DNA of 64,000 nt from Brasilonema angustatum HA4187-MV1 (GTDB taxonomy: Bacteria; Cyanobacteriota; Cyanobacteriia; Cyanobacteriales; Nostocaceae), in the NCBI GenBank assembly GCA_019359695.1, contig JAHHGV010000013.1, forward strand, positions 1 through 64,000, in the 5' to 3' direction. The translations under genes were made by a program, and so were the position numbers. Below, in pieces: positions 9,134 through 19,199 of this stretch. How positions within the stretch are numbered: position 1 is the stretch's first letter; each line of letters opens with the position of its first letter. The notes beneath the pieces were generated by a model. That model saw only the letters and a program-made list of their open reading frames with translations, ran no database searches and was not told where the DNA came from.

Positions 9134-9304
9134 GACTCTTAAAGATAAATTGCTATTCTAGCTAACGCCACTGAAGTTTGATTCAACACCAAACAACACT
9201 ATTCGAGTGACTATGATTGCTTATAAAAACTGTCCTTAGTCATTTGTTATGACTCATGACTAGGGACTAGCTTAAGGCAAAGCGGACGTAAATCAATTGA
9301 ATAG

Positions 9305-10042
9305 TTATAGTTGTTTAAACAGTTGTTTTACCTGCTCCCAAGCATCGGCTGCGGCTATAGAATTATAACTGGGACGTTGGTCGCAGAAAAATCCGTGGTC
9401 AGCTCCATCGTAGCGAAACACACGATGAGGAATCTTGTATTTTTCTAACTCTGCCTCAATTTGGTCTACTTGTTCCTGTGGGATGCTAGCATCTTCTATG
9501 CCAAAAAAGGTGTAAAGCGTGCCTTTAATATCTGGGGTAAGCGTGATCGTGGGATTCCCACCTCCTGGTGTGCGAGTGGTGATACCAGCACCATAGAAGG
9601 AAGCGGTGGCTTTGATTTCTGGTAAAGTAGAAGCAAGATAAGCAACATGACCACCAAAACAGAAGCCGATGCAACCAAAGCCGTTTTGCTTTACATTCGG
9701 TAAAGTTTTCAGATAGTCAATGGCTTTTTGAATGTCGCTTAATAGTTCTGAAGCTTTTGTGTGCTGTACGTATTGTCTACCCACCTCTATATCTTCCTTG
9801 GTGTAGCCAGTTTCAAATCCTGGGGCAACTCTTTGGAAAAGTGCGGGTGCAATTGCCAGATAACCTTCCTTGGCAATACGTTCTGTTACGTCCCGAATGT
9901 GGGAGTTGACTCCAAAAATCTCTTGCAAAACTACAACTCCTGCGTAAGAACCTTGTTCAGAAGGCTGTGCCAGATATGCCTCTATTTGCAAATGATCTTG
10001 CGAAAGATTAACTGTTGTGGTATGTATTGCTCGCTCTGCCAT
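9305..10042 (-). CDS. Dienelactone hydrolase family protein
   Basis: An alpha/beta hydrolase of 245 residues. The nucleophile elbow is GFCFGG with cysteine C128, as in dienelactone hydrolases; D184 (GIEDASIP) and H216 (GADHGFF) complete the triad and E41 (LQEIFG) is in its usual place. The physiological substrate in cyanobacteria is not known; the name does not imply chloroaromatic degradation. No signal peptide is present. It is divergent from the GntR regulator across a 200-bp spacer, so the regulator could control it, but this is inference. Confidence 0.9.
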   Translation of the reverse strand: MAERAIHTTTVNLSQDHLQIEAYLAQPSEQGSYAGVVVLQEIFGVNSHIRDVTERIAKEGYLAIAPALFQRVAPGFETGYTKEDIEVGRQYVQHTKASELLSDIQKAIDYLKTLPNVKQNGFGCIGFCFGGHVAYLASTLPEIKATASFYGAGITTRTPGGGNPTITLTPDIKGTLYTFFGIEDASIPQEQVDQIEAELEKYKIPHRVFRYDGADHGFFCDQRPSYNSIAAADAWEQVKQLFKQL

Positions 10043-10242
10043 AATAGTTTTTACCAGTTCTCTGTGACTATATAGATATAGCTATGTTGATCGCTCAAAG
10101 CAATGTCCAATCAAATTATCAACTACAAGTAACAATCGCACCAGAATTTTTCAATAGAGAAATTCAATATATGAGTAAAATATTTGACGCTTAGCAGTCA
10201 CAGCTGGTCAATAAGAGCCATTATCACGCAGGAGATTCGGTA

Positions 10243-11229
10243 ATGATTCAGTTTCGTATTCAGCCAGACAGTGAAATCCCCGCATCAACCCAGCTGTTTA
10301 ATCAAATCCAATTTGCGATCGCCTCTGGACAATATCCACCCAGTTACAAACTGCCGAGTACGCGGGCGTTGGCAATGCAGACTGGGTTGCACCGCAACAC
10401 TATCAGCAAAGTTTATCGTCAATTGGAGGAGGAAGGATTTGTAGAAAGTCTTGCTGGCTCAGGAATCTACGTTCGCGCTCAAGGTCATGAGGGTGGTAGT
10501 AAGCTGCAATCGCCAATTCTCAAACAATATCCTCAAGCATACAAAGTTGTCCAGCAAGCAGTTGACGAACTGCTCTCCCAAGGTTGCTCGCTTAATCAAT
10601 CGCGTGAGATATTCTTAGCTGAAATTGATTGGCGCTTGCGTTGTAGTGCGAGGGTGCTAGTAACAGCTCCAACTCAAGACATCGGTGCTGGAGAATTGAT
10701 GGTGCATGAATTGGAAGAATCCCTCAAAATACCAGTACAGTTGGTAGCTATGGAAGAATTAGCTGCTGTGCTAAATCAAACTTCCTCAGCTACAGTGGTC
10801 ACACATCGGTATTTTATTGGGGAAGTGGAAGCGATCGCAGCGCCAAAAGCTGTGCGCGTCATTCCCCTTGACATACAAGACTATGCCAAAGAGTATAACC
10901 AATTTAAAAATCTACCAAAAGACAGCTGTCTTGCGATCGTCAGCCTCAGTCCTGGCTGGCTTCGAGCTGCTGAAGTTATCATCCACGGTTTACGAGGTGA
11001 TGAAATACTGGTTATCACTTCGCAACCAAAAGATGCCTACAAACTTCAGGCGATGGTGAAGCGGGCACAGGTAATTTTTTGCACCGACAAACCCAGTTTT
11101 GCTGCGGTGCAAGCAGCTATACAAGTCGTTCATGAAGACATTATTCGTCCACCCAAGCTGATGTGTGGTGACAATTTTATCGGTAGTAACTCGATTAACT
11201 TGCTCAAACGGGAGTTAGGGTTGGGGTAA
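10243..11229 (+). CDS. GntR-family transcriptional regulator with unusual C-terminal domain
   Basis: Residues 1-75 are a GntR winged helix: IPASTQLFNQIQFAIASGQYPP, then LPSTRALAMQTGLHRNTISKVYRQLEEEGFVES. The remaining roughly 250 residues are neither a PLP-dependent aminotransferase (MocR) nor an obvious FadR or UTRA effector domain. They look like an alpha/beta fold similar to a periplasmic-binding or Rossmann half, with repeated VLVTAPT and VIPLDIQ strands. The start ATG follows ACGCAGGAGATTCGGTA, a good ribosome-binding site. It is divergent from the dienelactone hydrolase gene, a likely but unproven target. Confidence 0.85.
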   Translation: MIQFRIQPDSEIPASTQLFNQIQFAIASGQYPPSYKLPSTRALAMQTGLHRNTISKVYRQLEEEGFVESLAGSGIYVRAQGHEGGSKLQSPILKQYPQAYKVVQQAVDELLSQGCSLNQSREIFLAEIDWRLRCSARVLVTAPTQDIGAGELMVHELEESLKIPVQLVAMEELAAVLNQTSSATVVTHRYFIGEVEAIAAPKAVRVIPLDIQDYAKEYNQFKNLPKDSCLAIVSLSPGWLRAAEVIIHGLRGDEILVITSQPKDAYKLQAMVKRAQVIFCTDKPSFAAVQAAIQVVHEDIIRPPKLMCGDNFIGSNSINLLKRELGLG

Positions 11230-11233
11230 TAAA

Positions 11234-11263
11234 TAACAGTTAACAGTTAACTGTTAACTGTTA
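11234..11263. terminator. Perfect 30-bp palindrome between convergent genes
   Basis: TAACAGTTAACAGTT (11234-11248) is followed directly by its exact complement (11249-11263). It sits in the 35 bp between the stop codons of the GntR regulator and the hydrolase on the opposite strand, so it may act in both directions. It is made of GTTAAC/TAACAG units and also resembles the tandem TAACAGT repeats common in these genomes. Confidence 0.55.
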
Positions 11264-11264
11264 A

Positions 11265-12164
11265 CTATTGCAAAAACTCTTGCACCCGTTTGAGGTAAGT
11301 AGCTGCATCTTCCAACATTGGAAAATGAGCCGTTTTTGGAATCATGACAAACTCAACTTTATCGTTGAGTGCAGCTGCCTGACGACCCATCTCGGCTGGA
11401 ATAATTTTGTCATACTCACCTGCCACGAGTAGAGTAGACACACTCAGTTGAGCAAACTCCTGTGGCATCAATTCAGCTGCGGCTTTACTCACAGATGTAA
11501 AAATTGTGCCTAAAGCTGCATCATAGTCTGCTTTAAGAAAATCTTCTAAGAAAGCCTGACGTTCTGCCGCTGGTATGGAACGATGCAGAAATCGTGCCAT
11601 AAACATCCGGTCAACAAACGGTATTTTACCCAGCCACTTTGGACGAAATTTGACCACGTAGCCACCGAACTTATGAAAAGTTGTAAATGCTTTTTCGTCG
11701 TACTCAAAAATACCACTGCAGGTCAAAATCGCTCTTTTCACTCGTTGTGGGTAACGGTTGAGAAACAAAGTAGCAATGGATGCGCCCATCGAATGAGCAG
11801 CAATATATACGCGTTGAATCTGCAACTTATCTAGCAAAGCTGCTAAGTCGTCAGCATATTCCTCTAACTCATAAGTTAACTCTTGAATTGCTGATTCTGC
11901 CTGCGGTGACTCCAACTCAATAGACTCAACGACAGATTCACTCGCTTTGGTTACGCTTGGTTGCCCATAGGAACGCCCAAATCCCCGCAAATCATAAAGT
12001 AAGCAATCAAATTGTTCTGATAAAGCATGAGCAGTACCCTGCCAATACCCACAAGAGCCAGCCCAGCCGTGGATAAAAACCATCACAGGTTTGTCCTCAC
12101 TATCTGATGGCTTCTTTATCCACTCGTAGTAATGCTCAGTACCACGAACATTTGTGTAGGACAT
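11265..12164 (-). CDS. Alpha/beta hydrolase
   Basis: A 299-residue alpha/beta hydrolase. The oxyanion motif is VFIHGWAGSCGYW (30-42), the nucleophile elbow AAHSMGAS near 139, and the acid and histidine lie in AGEYDKIIP and KTAHFPMLE near the end. A roughly 25-residue acidic insert (SVVESIELESPQAESAIQ) follows the YDLRGFGRS strand. The substrate cannot be inferred. It lies downstream of, and on the same strand as, tig-clpP-clpX, separated from clpX by 62 bp, so it may be cotranscribed. Confidence 0.88.
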   Translation of the reverse strand: MSYTNVRGTEHYYEWIKKPSDSEDKPVMVFIHGWAGSCGYWQGTAHALSEQFDCLLYDLRGFGRSYGQPSVTKASESVVESIELESPQAESAIQELTYELEEYADDLAALLDKLQIQRVYIAAHSMGASIATLFLNRYPQRVKRAILTCSGIFEYDEKAFTTFHKFGGYVVKFRPKWLGKIPFVDRMFMARFLHRSIPAAERQAFLEDFLKADYDAALGTIFTSVSKAAAELMPQEFAQLSVSTLLVAGEYDKIIPAEMGRQAAALNDKVEFVMIPKTAHFPMLEDAATYLKRVQEFLQ

Positions 12165-12226
12165 TTTTCAAAAGTCAAAAGTCAAGAGTTAACAGTATTT
12201 TACTCATGACTGATGACTGATGACAA

Positions 12227-13567
12227 TTAAGCTGATTCTGGCTTAGGTAGTGTGGATGGGTGCATCAGTAGTTCGGCAGTAGAACGCTTCTCTACCATTT
12301 CCGACGTGACTGTGCAACGAGTGAGATCTTTACGCGAAGGCAACTCGTACATCACATCCAGCATCAATTCTTCCACAATGCCCCGCAGCGCTCTCGCGCC
12401 GGTTTTGCGGCGGTATGCTTCTTGAGCAATAGCTCGCAGAGCGTCTGGTTTAAACTCTAACTGGACGTTATCCATCTTCAATAGCTTTTGGTACTGCTTG
12501 ACCAAGGCACTACGCGGTTGGGTCAAAATTGCCATCAGCGCCTCTTCATCCAGCGGTTCTACCACCGCCACCATTGGCACCCGTCCAATAAATTCCGGAA
12601 TCATCCCAAATTTCACGAGGTCATCCGGTTCTAAATAGCGGAGAGTGTCGGCTGTACGCTTGTCTTTGGACTGACCTTCTCCTGGTTGTACAAAACCCAT
12701 TGACTTTTTGCCAGTTCTCTGCTCTACAACTTTTTCTAAACCAACGAAAGCACCGCCGCAGACAAACAAGATATTACTCGTATCAATTTGTATACAGTCT
12801 TGATAGGGGTGCTTGCGTCCTCCTTGGGGTGGTACATTGGCAACTGTCCCCTCTAACATCTTCAGTAAAGCTTGCTGTACGCCTTCACCAGAGACATCTC
12901 GGGTAATTGAAGGGTTCTCGCTCTTGCGAGCAATCTTATCTATTTCGTCGATGTAGATAATTCCGCGCTGCGCTTCTTCGACATCCAAGTCTGCAACTTG
13001 CAATAATCGCAGCAAGATATTTTCTACATCTTCCCCCACATAGCCTGCCTCTGTTAGGGTTGTGGCATCAGCAACGGCAAAAGGCACATCAAGAATTTTT
13101 GCCAGAGTTTGCGCTAGTAAAGTTTTGCCACAGCCTGTGGGACCAATAAGCAGAATATTAGATTTTTGCAGTTCTACCGCATCATCCAAACCTTTGCCAC
13201 TGGCTTTAGACTGAACCAGTGACAGCCGCTTGTAATGGTTGTAAACTGCGACGGAAAGTACTTTTTTAGCTTCGTCTTGACCGATGACGTGTTCATCTAG
13301 ATACTTTTTAATCTCTCGTGGCTTAGGTATTTGATTAAATGAGAGATTAGAGGAGCGGGCACGGCGTTTTGGTGGTGGTTCTGACTTGGGTGCTGGCTGC
13401 GACGATGCAGCCGCATTTGTGTCGAGTAACTCCTCATCCAGAATTTCATTACACAAGTCAACGCATTCATCGCAGATGTAGACTCCCGGTCCGGCGATTA
13501 ATTTACGTACCTGCTCCTGAGACTTTCCGCAAAACGAACATTTTAAATGGGAGTCGTACTTAGACAT
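12227..13567 (-). CDS. clpX: ATP-dependent Clp protease ATP-binding subunit ClpX
   Basis: ClpX unfolds substrates and feeds them to ClpP. The 446-residue protein has the N-terminal zinc-binding domain with C10, C13, C32 and C35 (CSFC and ICDEC), Walker A GPTGCGKT, Walker [10 protein letters not shown], an IGF-equivalent pore region and the arginine-finger segment [10 protein letters not shown]. The length is normal. It follows clpP on the same strand with a 9-bp gap and is preceded by tig, the classical tig-clpP-clpX order, so the three are almost certainly one operon. The start ATG is preceded by AGAGGCTGGT on the coding strand. Confidence 0.98.
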   Translation of the reverse strand: MSKYDSHLKCSFCGKSQEQVRKLIAGPGVYICDECVDLCNEILDEELLDTNAAASSQPAPKSEPPPKRRARSSNLSFNQIPKPREIKKYLDEHVIGQDEAKKVLSVAVYNHYKRLSLVQSKASGKGLDDAVELQKSNILLIGPTGCGKTLLAQTLAKILDVPFAVADATTLTEAGYVGEDVENILLRLLQVADLDVEEAQRGIIYIDEIDKIARKSENPSITRDVSGEGVQQALLKMLEGTVANVPPQGGRKHPYQDCIQIDTSNILFVCGGAFVGLEKVVEQRTGKKSMGFVQPGEGQSKDKRTADTLRYLEPDDLVKFGMIPEFIGRVPMVAVVEPLDEEALMAILTQPRSALVKQYQKLLKMDNVQLEFKPDALRAIAQEAYRRKTGARALRGIVEELMLDVMYELPSRKDLTRCTVTSEMVEKRSTAELLMHPSTLPKPESA

Positions 13568-13576
13568 ACCAGCCTC

Positions 13577-14311
13577 TTATTTCAGAATGGTGACGTTTTC
13601 CCCTGGTGAGGGAAGATTTTGCCTGGAGATGACTTGATCAATCAACCCGTAGTTTTTTGCCTCTTGGGCCGACATAAAGAAATCGCGCTCAGTATCGGCT
13701 TCAACTCTTTCTAACGGTTGACCAGTGTGCTGAGCGAGTAACTGGTTCAACTTAGACTTATGATAAAGAATTTCTCTGGCTTGTATCTCGATGTCAACGG
13801 CTTGCCCTTGTGCACCGCCTAGTGGTTGGTGAATCATAATCCGGGAATCAGGAAGAGACATCCGTTTACCAGCGGTTCCTGCGGTTAACAAGAACGCCCC
13901 CATGCTTGCGGCTAATCCAAAACATATGGTGACCACATCAGGACGAATCTGCTGAATGGTATCGTAGATTGCCATACCTGCTGTCACGGAGCCACCAGGA
14001 GAATTAATATACAGTTGAATGTCCTTTTCTGAATCTTCAGCATCTAGAAACAACAACTGGGCAATAATTGAGTTGGCAACGTTATCGTCTATTGGCGTTC
14101 CTAAAAAGATAATCCGTTCGCGTAGCAAGCGAGAGTAGATGTCAAAGGCACGTTCTCCCACACCCGATTGTTCTACCACCATCGGGACGATGTTGCTAGG
14201 ACTGTTTAGGGAGTAGAGTTTAAAGTCATTCAAACTGTTAGGTTGGTAGTTTCCCGACTGCGATACAAGCATAAAAGAACGTTTAACACTAAGTGTAACA
14301 ATAATTTCCAC
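13577..14311 (-). CDS. clpP: ATP-dependent Clp protease proteolytic subunit ClpP
   Basis: The serine peptidase of the ClpXP complex. The nucleophile is in [11 protein letters not shown], the histidine in MIHQPLGG and the aspartate in [12 protein letters not shown]. At 244 residues it is longer than the usual 200: the first 43 residues precede the conserved [20 protein letters not shown]. The ATG at 14182 within that motif could be the true start, or the extension may be a propeptide. It sits between tig and clpX in one operon. Cyanobacteria have several ClpP paralogues; this operon copy is the ClpX partner. Confidence 0.97.
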   Translation of the reverse strand: MEIIVTLSVKRSFMLVSQSGNYQPNSLNDFKLYSLNSPSNIVPMVVEQSGVGERAFDIYSRLLRERIIFLGTPIDDNVANSIIAQLLFLDAEDSEKDIQLYINSPGGSVTAGMAIYDTIQQIRPDVVTICFGLAASMGAFLLTAGTAGKRMSLPDSRIMIHQPLGGAQGQAVDIEIQAREILYHKSKLNQLLAQHTGQPLERVEADTERDFFMSAQEAKNYGLIDQVISRQNLPSPGENVTILK

Positions 14312-14542
14312 AGCAACTGCTGCCTTTTTGATCAGCCTGATTTTTGATGTGGCTATGTGTTAACCATTATGCCTCATATAAATTCTTATCGTGTAAAACA
14401 GTATCAAACCAAGACGGTGATGTGTACTGGTACTCAAATAAAGTTTCTTAAACTTCTACCTTAGGACAGGGAGATGGGGGAGAGTCAGGGAGTGAGGGAG
14501 GGAAACTTCTCACTATGTTTATCCTTATCCCCTTATCATCTA

Positions 14543-16003
14543 TTATCCCTCTGTTGACTCTGTGTCAACAGACGCAGTTTGAGTACTGGCTGGAAGAGAT
14601 TGTTCAACAGTTTCAGTTACTGCGACTGGTTCACCTAGCGTGACTTCTTCAGTCTCAGTTTCTACTGTACTCAAAGAACCTTCAGGTACCAACTCAATTG
14701 TTGAGCGTTCTAGAAGCCAATCGATGATTTTTTCGGTCAACAATTCGTTTTCTACAACCTCAAACATTCTTTTCTCATCAACATCTTTTTCAGAGTACTG
14801 CTGCATCAATTCTTTGACTCTGGCTTCGATTTGATCTGCTGACACTTCGATGGACTCGCGTTTAGCAATTTCCAGCAGCGCTAGAGAACGTTTAATACGC
14901 TCAACTGCTTCACCACGAGAACGCTCCCGCAATTGAGGAATCACATCTTGAGTAAATAACTTTCTAACATCAAGCCCCTGCTGAGAAAGCCGCATAGCTG
15001 TTTGCGTCAGCATCTCATTGACTTCTTGTTGAATCATCGTTTCAGGCAAGTCAACTTCTACGTGCTTGAGCAGTTCAGCTAACAAGGCTTCTTGCTGATG
15101 TGATTTTGTTTTCTGTTGGGCTTCTTTTTGAAAACGCTCTTCCAAAGAACTGCGAAATTCGTCCAAAGTATCATAATCACTGACTTCTTGCGCAAAGTCA
15201 TCATTCAATTCAGGCAGTTCTTTTTCCTTGAGTTCTTTGACGGTGACAGTGAAAAGAGCAGGTTTTCCTGCTAGATCTTCGTTAACATAAGGATCTGGAA
15301 ACTGAGCAGAGACTTCTCTGGTTTCTCCAGGATTCATTCCCACTATCCCTGTGACAAAGCCAGGAATGAATTTGTCTTCCTGCATCTCCAATTGGAAATC
15401 AGTTGCTTCGCCTCCCGGTATTGGCTGGGGTTCACCAGTTTCGTCTTCGCCTTCAGTAGCAGCTATAACCCCTTTGAAATCTACCACAGCTACATCACCT
15501 ATTTGCGCTGATCTCCCTTCCACAGGAATTAATGTTCCCATTTGTTGGCGTTCGTCTTCTAAGGCTTTGTCTACCTGCTGTGGATCGTACTTCACTTCCT
15601 CAGCTTTGAATTGCAAGCCCGTATATTCACCCAAATTTGGTTCTGGTTCCACATCTACAGATGCAGAAATTATCAGCGCTTTTCCTGGTTCATAATTACT
15701 AATCAATTCCTCAAATGAAGAGCGTAGCTGTGGTTGACCGAGCACCTGGATTTTTTCTTGTTCTAAGGCTTGCTCAATGCCATCTTGAATAACTTCTTCT
15801 AGCGCTGCTGCCTTGATTCGAGTTGTGCCAAGGCGCTGCAGGAGTATCTGCCGAGGTACCTTGCCTTTACGAAACCCAGGAATATTTGCAGTACTCGCTA
15901 AGTTCTTAACAACTTTTTCGTAAGTTTCCTTGGTCTTTTCTGGCGTAATCTCTATTTCCAGACCAATTTGACTGGCGGGAAGTTTTTCCTGGGTGACTTT
16001 CAT
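14543..16003 (-). CDS. tig: Trigger factor
   Basis: A ribosome-bound chaperone and peptidyl-prolyl isomerase meeting nascent chains at the exit tunnel. The ribosome-docking signature GFRKGKVPRQ lies at 43-52, the FKBP-type PPIase domain at about 160-250 (VAVVDFKGV), and the helical arms follow. The 486-residue length is typical, with an acidic, threonine-rich tail after 440 as in other cyanobacteria. It is the first gene of tig-clpP-clpX; the 231-bp gap to clpP may hold an internal promoter. The 740-bp upstream spacer is shared with the divergent asd gene. Confidence 0.97.
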   Translation of the reverse strand: MKVTQEKLPASQIGLEIEITPEKTKETYEKVVKNLASTANIPGFRKGKVPRQILLQRLGTTRIKAAALEEVIQDGIEQALEQEKIQVLGQPQLRSSFEELISNYEPGKALIISASVDVEPEPNLGEYTGLQFKAEEVKYDPQQVDKALEDERQQMGTLIPVEGRSAQIGDVAVVDFKGVIAATEGEDETGEPQPIPGGEATDFQLEMQEDKFIPGFVTGIVGMNPGETREVSAQFPDPYVNEDLAGKPALFTVTVKELKEKELPELNDDFAQEVSDYDTLDEFRSSLEERFQKEAQQKTKSHQQEALLAELLKHVEVDLPETMIQQEVNEMLTQTAMRLSQQGLDVRKLFTQDVIPQLRERSRGEAVERIKRSLALLEIAKRESIEVSADQIEARVKELMQQYSEKDVDEKRMFEVVENELLTEKIIDWLLERSTIELVPEGSLSTVETETEEVTLGEPVAVTETVEQSLPASTQTASVDTESTEG

Positions 16004-16743
16004 GCTTCGTCTCTATTATTTGTATTTCTTTTTACTTGTTGTCTACTGACGCCAAAATTTGCGTCTTTAAGTTAAAGTTTCCTGACTTGGATTAAAAGTG
16101 GCTACATGGCTTGATTATATCCAAGTGCGCCAGGGTCTCCTTATAACATTTTATCAGTTTACTTTTGTTGTCAAAAACCTTGACATTTGAGCGCAAACTA
16201 GTTTCCTGTTCTCAACTCCAAATTGTTTTTTCCCAAAGGGCTAACACCGTGATATCCTGGTTCTCAACTAGCAGTTTGCACGCCAAGGTTGTCGCATTGG
16301 GGCTGGCTGCTATATCGAACTGAGCCCTGCTTTTGCCTAGCTCCTGTGTTGTGAGAATAGGTTAGCTTATCGCAATGCTCTCTAAAGTCCATTGAATCAT
16401 AGTACACCAATCATCTTGACAACGCATCTATTCAAGGATAAAACCTGTTTTCAGTTATGCAAAAGTTTAGCTCATCCAAATATTAAAAGATGATCTACTC
16501 TATAATAGAAATCTTAATTTTCACAAAAAGTTTCGTCATAAAGTATTGTAAATCGCCATACGAATCAGGATGAGTAACAAAATAAATGTATTAGATTAAA
16601 ATAAATGTATTAGATTAAAAATGACAACTATTTTATCAACAAAGAAAACTATTAAAAGGTTTATTTAATGTCTGCTATTGCCATTTAAGCTTTGAATTTC
16701 TACAAGAAATTGCACAGAACATCTCGTAAAGGAGGAAGTCAAT
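16004..16743. other. 740-bp non-coding spacer between tig and asd, with a 19-bp tandem duplication
   Basis: No credible ORF is seen on either strand. The spacer must hold the divergent promoters of tig and asd. A perfect 19-bp tandem duplication (AATAAATGTATTAGATTAA at 16581-16599 and 16600-16618) lies about 125 bp before asd. The asd-proximal end has a strong ribosome-binding site, AAAGGAGG, at 16728-16735. Confidence 0.7.
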
Positions 16744-17784
16744 TTGTCTAAATCCTACAGGGTAGCTATTTTGGGAGCAACGGGTGCTGTTGGTCAAGAG
16801 TTGCTGGAATTATTGGAGAACCGTCATTTCCCGGTTTCTGATTTAAGGTTATTGGCTTCCGTTCGCAGTGCAGGACGAACACTGCCTTTTGAAGGGGAAA
16901 ATTTGCCAGTAGAACCAGTGAGTGAAAAAGCCTTTGAGAATGTGGATCTGGTGTTGGCGAGTGCAGGTGGTTCCATCTCAAAAATTTGGGCACCAAAAGC
17001 TGTCGCGGCGGGTGCTGTGGTGGTTGATAATTCCAGTGCGTTTCGCATGAATCCGGAAGTTCCTTTGGTGGTTCCGGAAGTCAATCCAGAAGCAGCAGCG
17101 AACCACAAAGGTATCATTGCTAATCCCAACTGTACAACGATTCTAATGACAGTGGCAGTGTGGCCCCTACATAAAGTATCACCAGTACAGCGCCTTGTGG
17201 CTGCAACTTACCAATCAGCCAGTGGTGCTGGTGCTAAGGCAATGGAAGAGGTGAAAATTCAAGCAAGTGCTATTTTAGAAGGCAAGCAACCTGTTGCTGA
17301 AGTTTTTCCCTATCCATTAGCATTTAATGTATTCCCGCACAACACCCCTTTGAACGACTTTGGGTATTGTGAGGAAGAAATGAAAATGGTTAACGAGACC
17401 CGCAAAATCTTTGGGACTCAGGAGATCAGAATCACTGCAACTTGTGTACGGGTTCCCGTACTACGTAGCCATTCGGAAGCGATTAACCTAGAATTTGAGG
17501 TACCATTTAGCCAAGATTTGGCGAGAGAAATTCTCACTCAGGCACCGGGTGTGAAATTGGTAGAAGATTGGAAGGCAAACCATTTCCCAATGCCAATTGA
17601 AGCCACAGGTCAAGATGAAGTTTTGGTAGGGAGAATTCGTCAGGATATTTCTCACCCGTGTGGCTTGGAACTGTGGCTGTGTGGGGATCAAGTCCGCAAA
17701 GGTGCAGCCTTGAATGCAATACAAATTGCTGAGTTATTAGTAGAAAAAAATCTGCTCAAAGGGGCAGTAGCGGTTAGTCATTAG
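16744..17784 (+). CDS. asd: Aspartate-semialdehyde dehydrogenase
   Basis: Makes aspartate semialdehyde from aspartyl phosphate with NADPH, the branch point to lysine, threonine and methionine. The 346-residue protein has the NADP loop GATGAVGQ (11-18), catalytic C130 in NPNCTT, the GAGAKAMEE segment and the histidine region VLRSHSEAI. The start is TTG at 16744, chosen because AAAGGAGGAAG lies just upstream and no ATG is available before the conserved N-terminus. It is followed on the same strand by dapA and an RNase J gene, the arrangement common in cyanobacteria, so lysine synthesis genes are clustered. Confidence 0.97.
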   Translation: MSKSYRVAILGATGAVGQELLELLENRHFPVSDLRLLASVRSAGRTLPFEGENLPVEPVSEKAFENVDLVLASAGGSISKIWAPKAVAAGAVVVDNSSAFRMNPEVPLVVPEVNPEAAANHKGIIANPNCTTILMTVAVWPLHKVSPVQRLVAATYQSASGAGAKAMEEVKIQASAILEGKQPVAEVFPYPLAFNVFPHNTPLNDFGYCEEEMKMVNETRKIFGTQEIRITATCVRVPVLRSHSEAINLEFEVPFSQDLAREILTQAPGVKLVEDWKANHFPMPIEATGQDEVLVGRIRQDISHPCGLELWLCGDQVRKGAALNAIQIAELLVEKNLLKGAVAVSH

Positions 17785-18022
17785 TGAGACAATCTGCTGC
17801 TTTGAGGGTATCCTACCAGTTCTGGCTCTGCCGTTGGGTTGTTAGTCATAAGTGATTTGGTTATGAGTGCCAGACAAAGGACAAATGACATAAAAAGAAT
17901 GTGTAAATTACGCTTGAAAGTAATAGTCAAATAAGTTATCACAATATAACACCACCAAGATCAACAAAAAGCAAAGAACAAAGAACTATCTATAAAGAAG
18001 AATATTTAGGAGTGAAAAGAGG

Positions 18023-18907
18023 GTGGTAGATTTTGGCAGAGTTCTAACCGCTATGATTACGCCGTTTAAGGAAGACGGCAATGTGAATTATGATGTAGCT
18101 GCAGCACTAGCAGCACATCTAGCTGACAATGGTACAGATACAATTGTGGTATGTGGAACTACGGGAGAATCTCCTACCCTGAGTTGGGAGGAAGAATACC
18201 AGTTGTTTTCTGTTGTATTGCAGGCGGTGGCGGGAAAAGCTTTTGTGATAGCAGGCTGTGGCTCTAATTCAACAAAAGAAGCAATTGCTGCTACCCAAAA
18301 GGCAGTTAAAATAGGAGTACATGGTGTACTGCAGGTTGTTCCTTACTACAACAAACCCCCCCAAGCAGGGCTTTATCAGCACTTTGCTGCGATCGCTCAG
18401 GCAACACCTGACTTACCGTTGCTGTTGTACAATGTCCCTGGTCGTACAGGTCAAAATCTCCAACCGGAAACTGTTGTTCGGTTAGCTGAGATTGACAATA
18501 TTGTTGGAATTAAAGAATCTACAGGCAATATAGATCAAGCAAGTGAAATTCGTCGCTTGACGCCAAAAGAATTCCAGATTTATTCTGGTGATGATTACAT
18601 GACTCTGCCTCTGTTGGCAATAGGGGCAAAAGGTGTTGTCAGTGTGGCTTCTCATCTGGTAGGAAACGAACTACAAAAGATGATTCAAGCCTTTGATTCG
18701 GGTAAAATTCAAGTAGCTAGGGAAATACATCTCCAACTCTTTCCTCTGTTTAAAGCTTTATTTGCAACGACAAGCCCCATCCCAGTCAAGAAAGCATTAA
18801 ATCTTTTAGGTTGGGAGGTTGGTTCAACTCGTCCCCCATTGTGCGAACCGGACTCACAAATAAGTGAAAAGTTAAAACTCGTTCTCAAAGAACTTGGTTT
18901 AATTTAA
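18023..18907 (+). CDS. dapA: 4-hydroxy-tetrahydrodipicolinate synthase
   Basis: Condenses pyruvate with aspartate semialdehyde, the first committed step to lysine and diaminopimelate. In 294 residues it shows CGTTGES (44-50), PYYNKPP (107-113), YNVPGRTG with Y136, and the Schiff-base lysine K164 in VGIKESTG. The start is GTG at 18023, ten bases after TTAGGAG. It lies 238 bp downstream of asd, whose product it consumes. The C-terminal quarter is normal, so the gene is intact. Confidence 0.97.
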   Translation: MVDFGRVLTAMITPFKEDGNVNYDVAAALAAHLADNGTDTIVVCGTTGESPTLSWEEEYQLFSVVLQAVAGKAFVIAGCGSNSTKEAIAATQKAVKIGVHGVLQVVPYYNKPPQAGLYQHFAAIAQATPDLPLLLYNVPGRTGQNLQPETVVRLAEIDNIVGIKESTGNIDQASEIRRLTPKEFQIYSGDDYMTLPLLAIGAKGVVSVASHLVGNELQKMIQAFDSGKIQVAREIHLQLFPLFKALFATTSPIPVKKALNLLGWEVGSTRPPLCEPDSQISEKLKLVLKELGLI

Positions 18908-19199
18908 TAGGAATATAATGAAGGCAGACGGGGTAATTTTCTGAAGATTTTTATAAAAAAAGTGCTTTATTTTACCAAAATATGGGTAAAACCCTGTGCT
19001 AAGACTGGATAAATATATTATGAATTTTGAGCTTTTAAAGCCGAATTAATGAAGCAACAATTGAACATCTGATAAAAAATCAGCTGTTTTCAGACTGATT
19101 TCATAACCTGTTTGTCTTGTCAGTTTTACAACAATTGATTGGCAAAGAACAATCTTTAAATTTCACATTTTTATCAACAAAGAACACTCTAAGGAGAAT

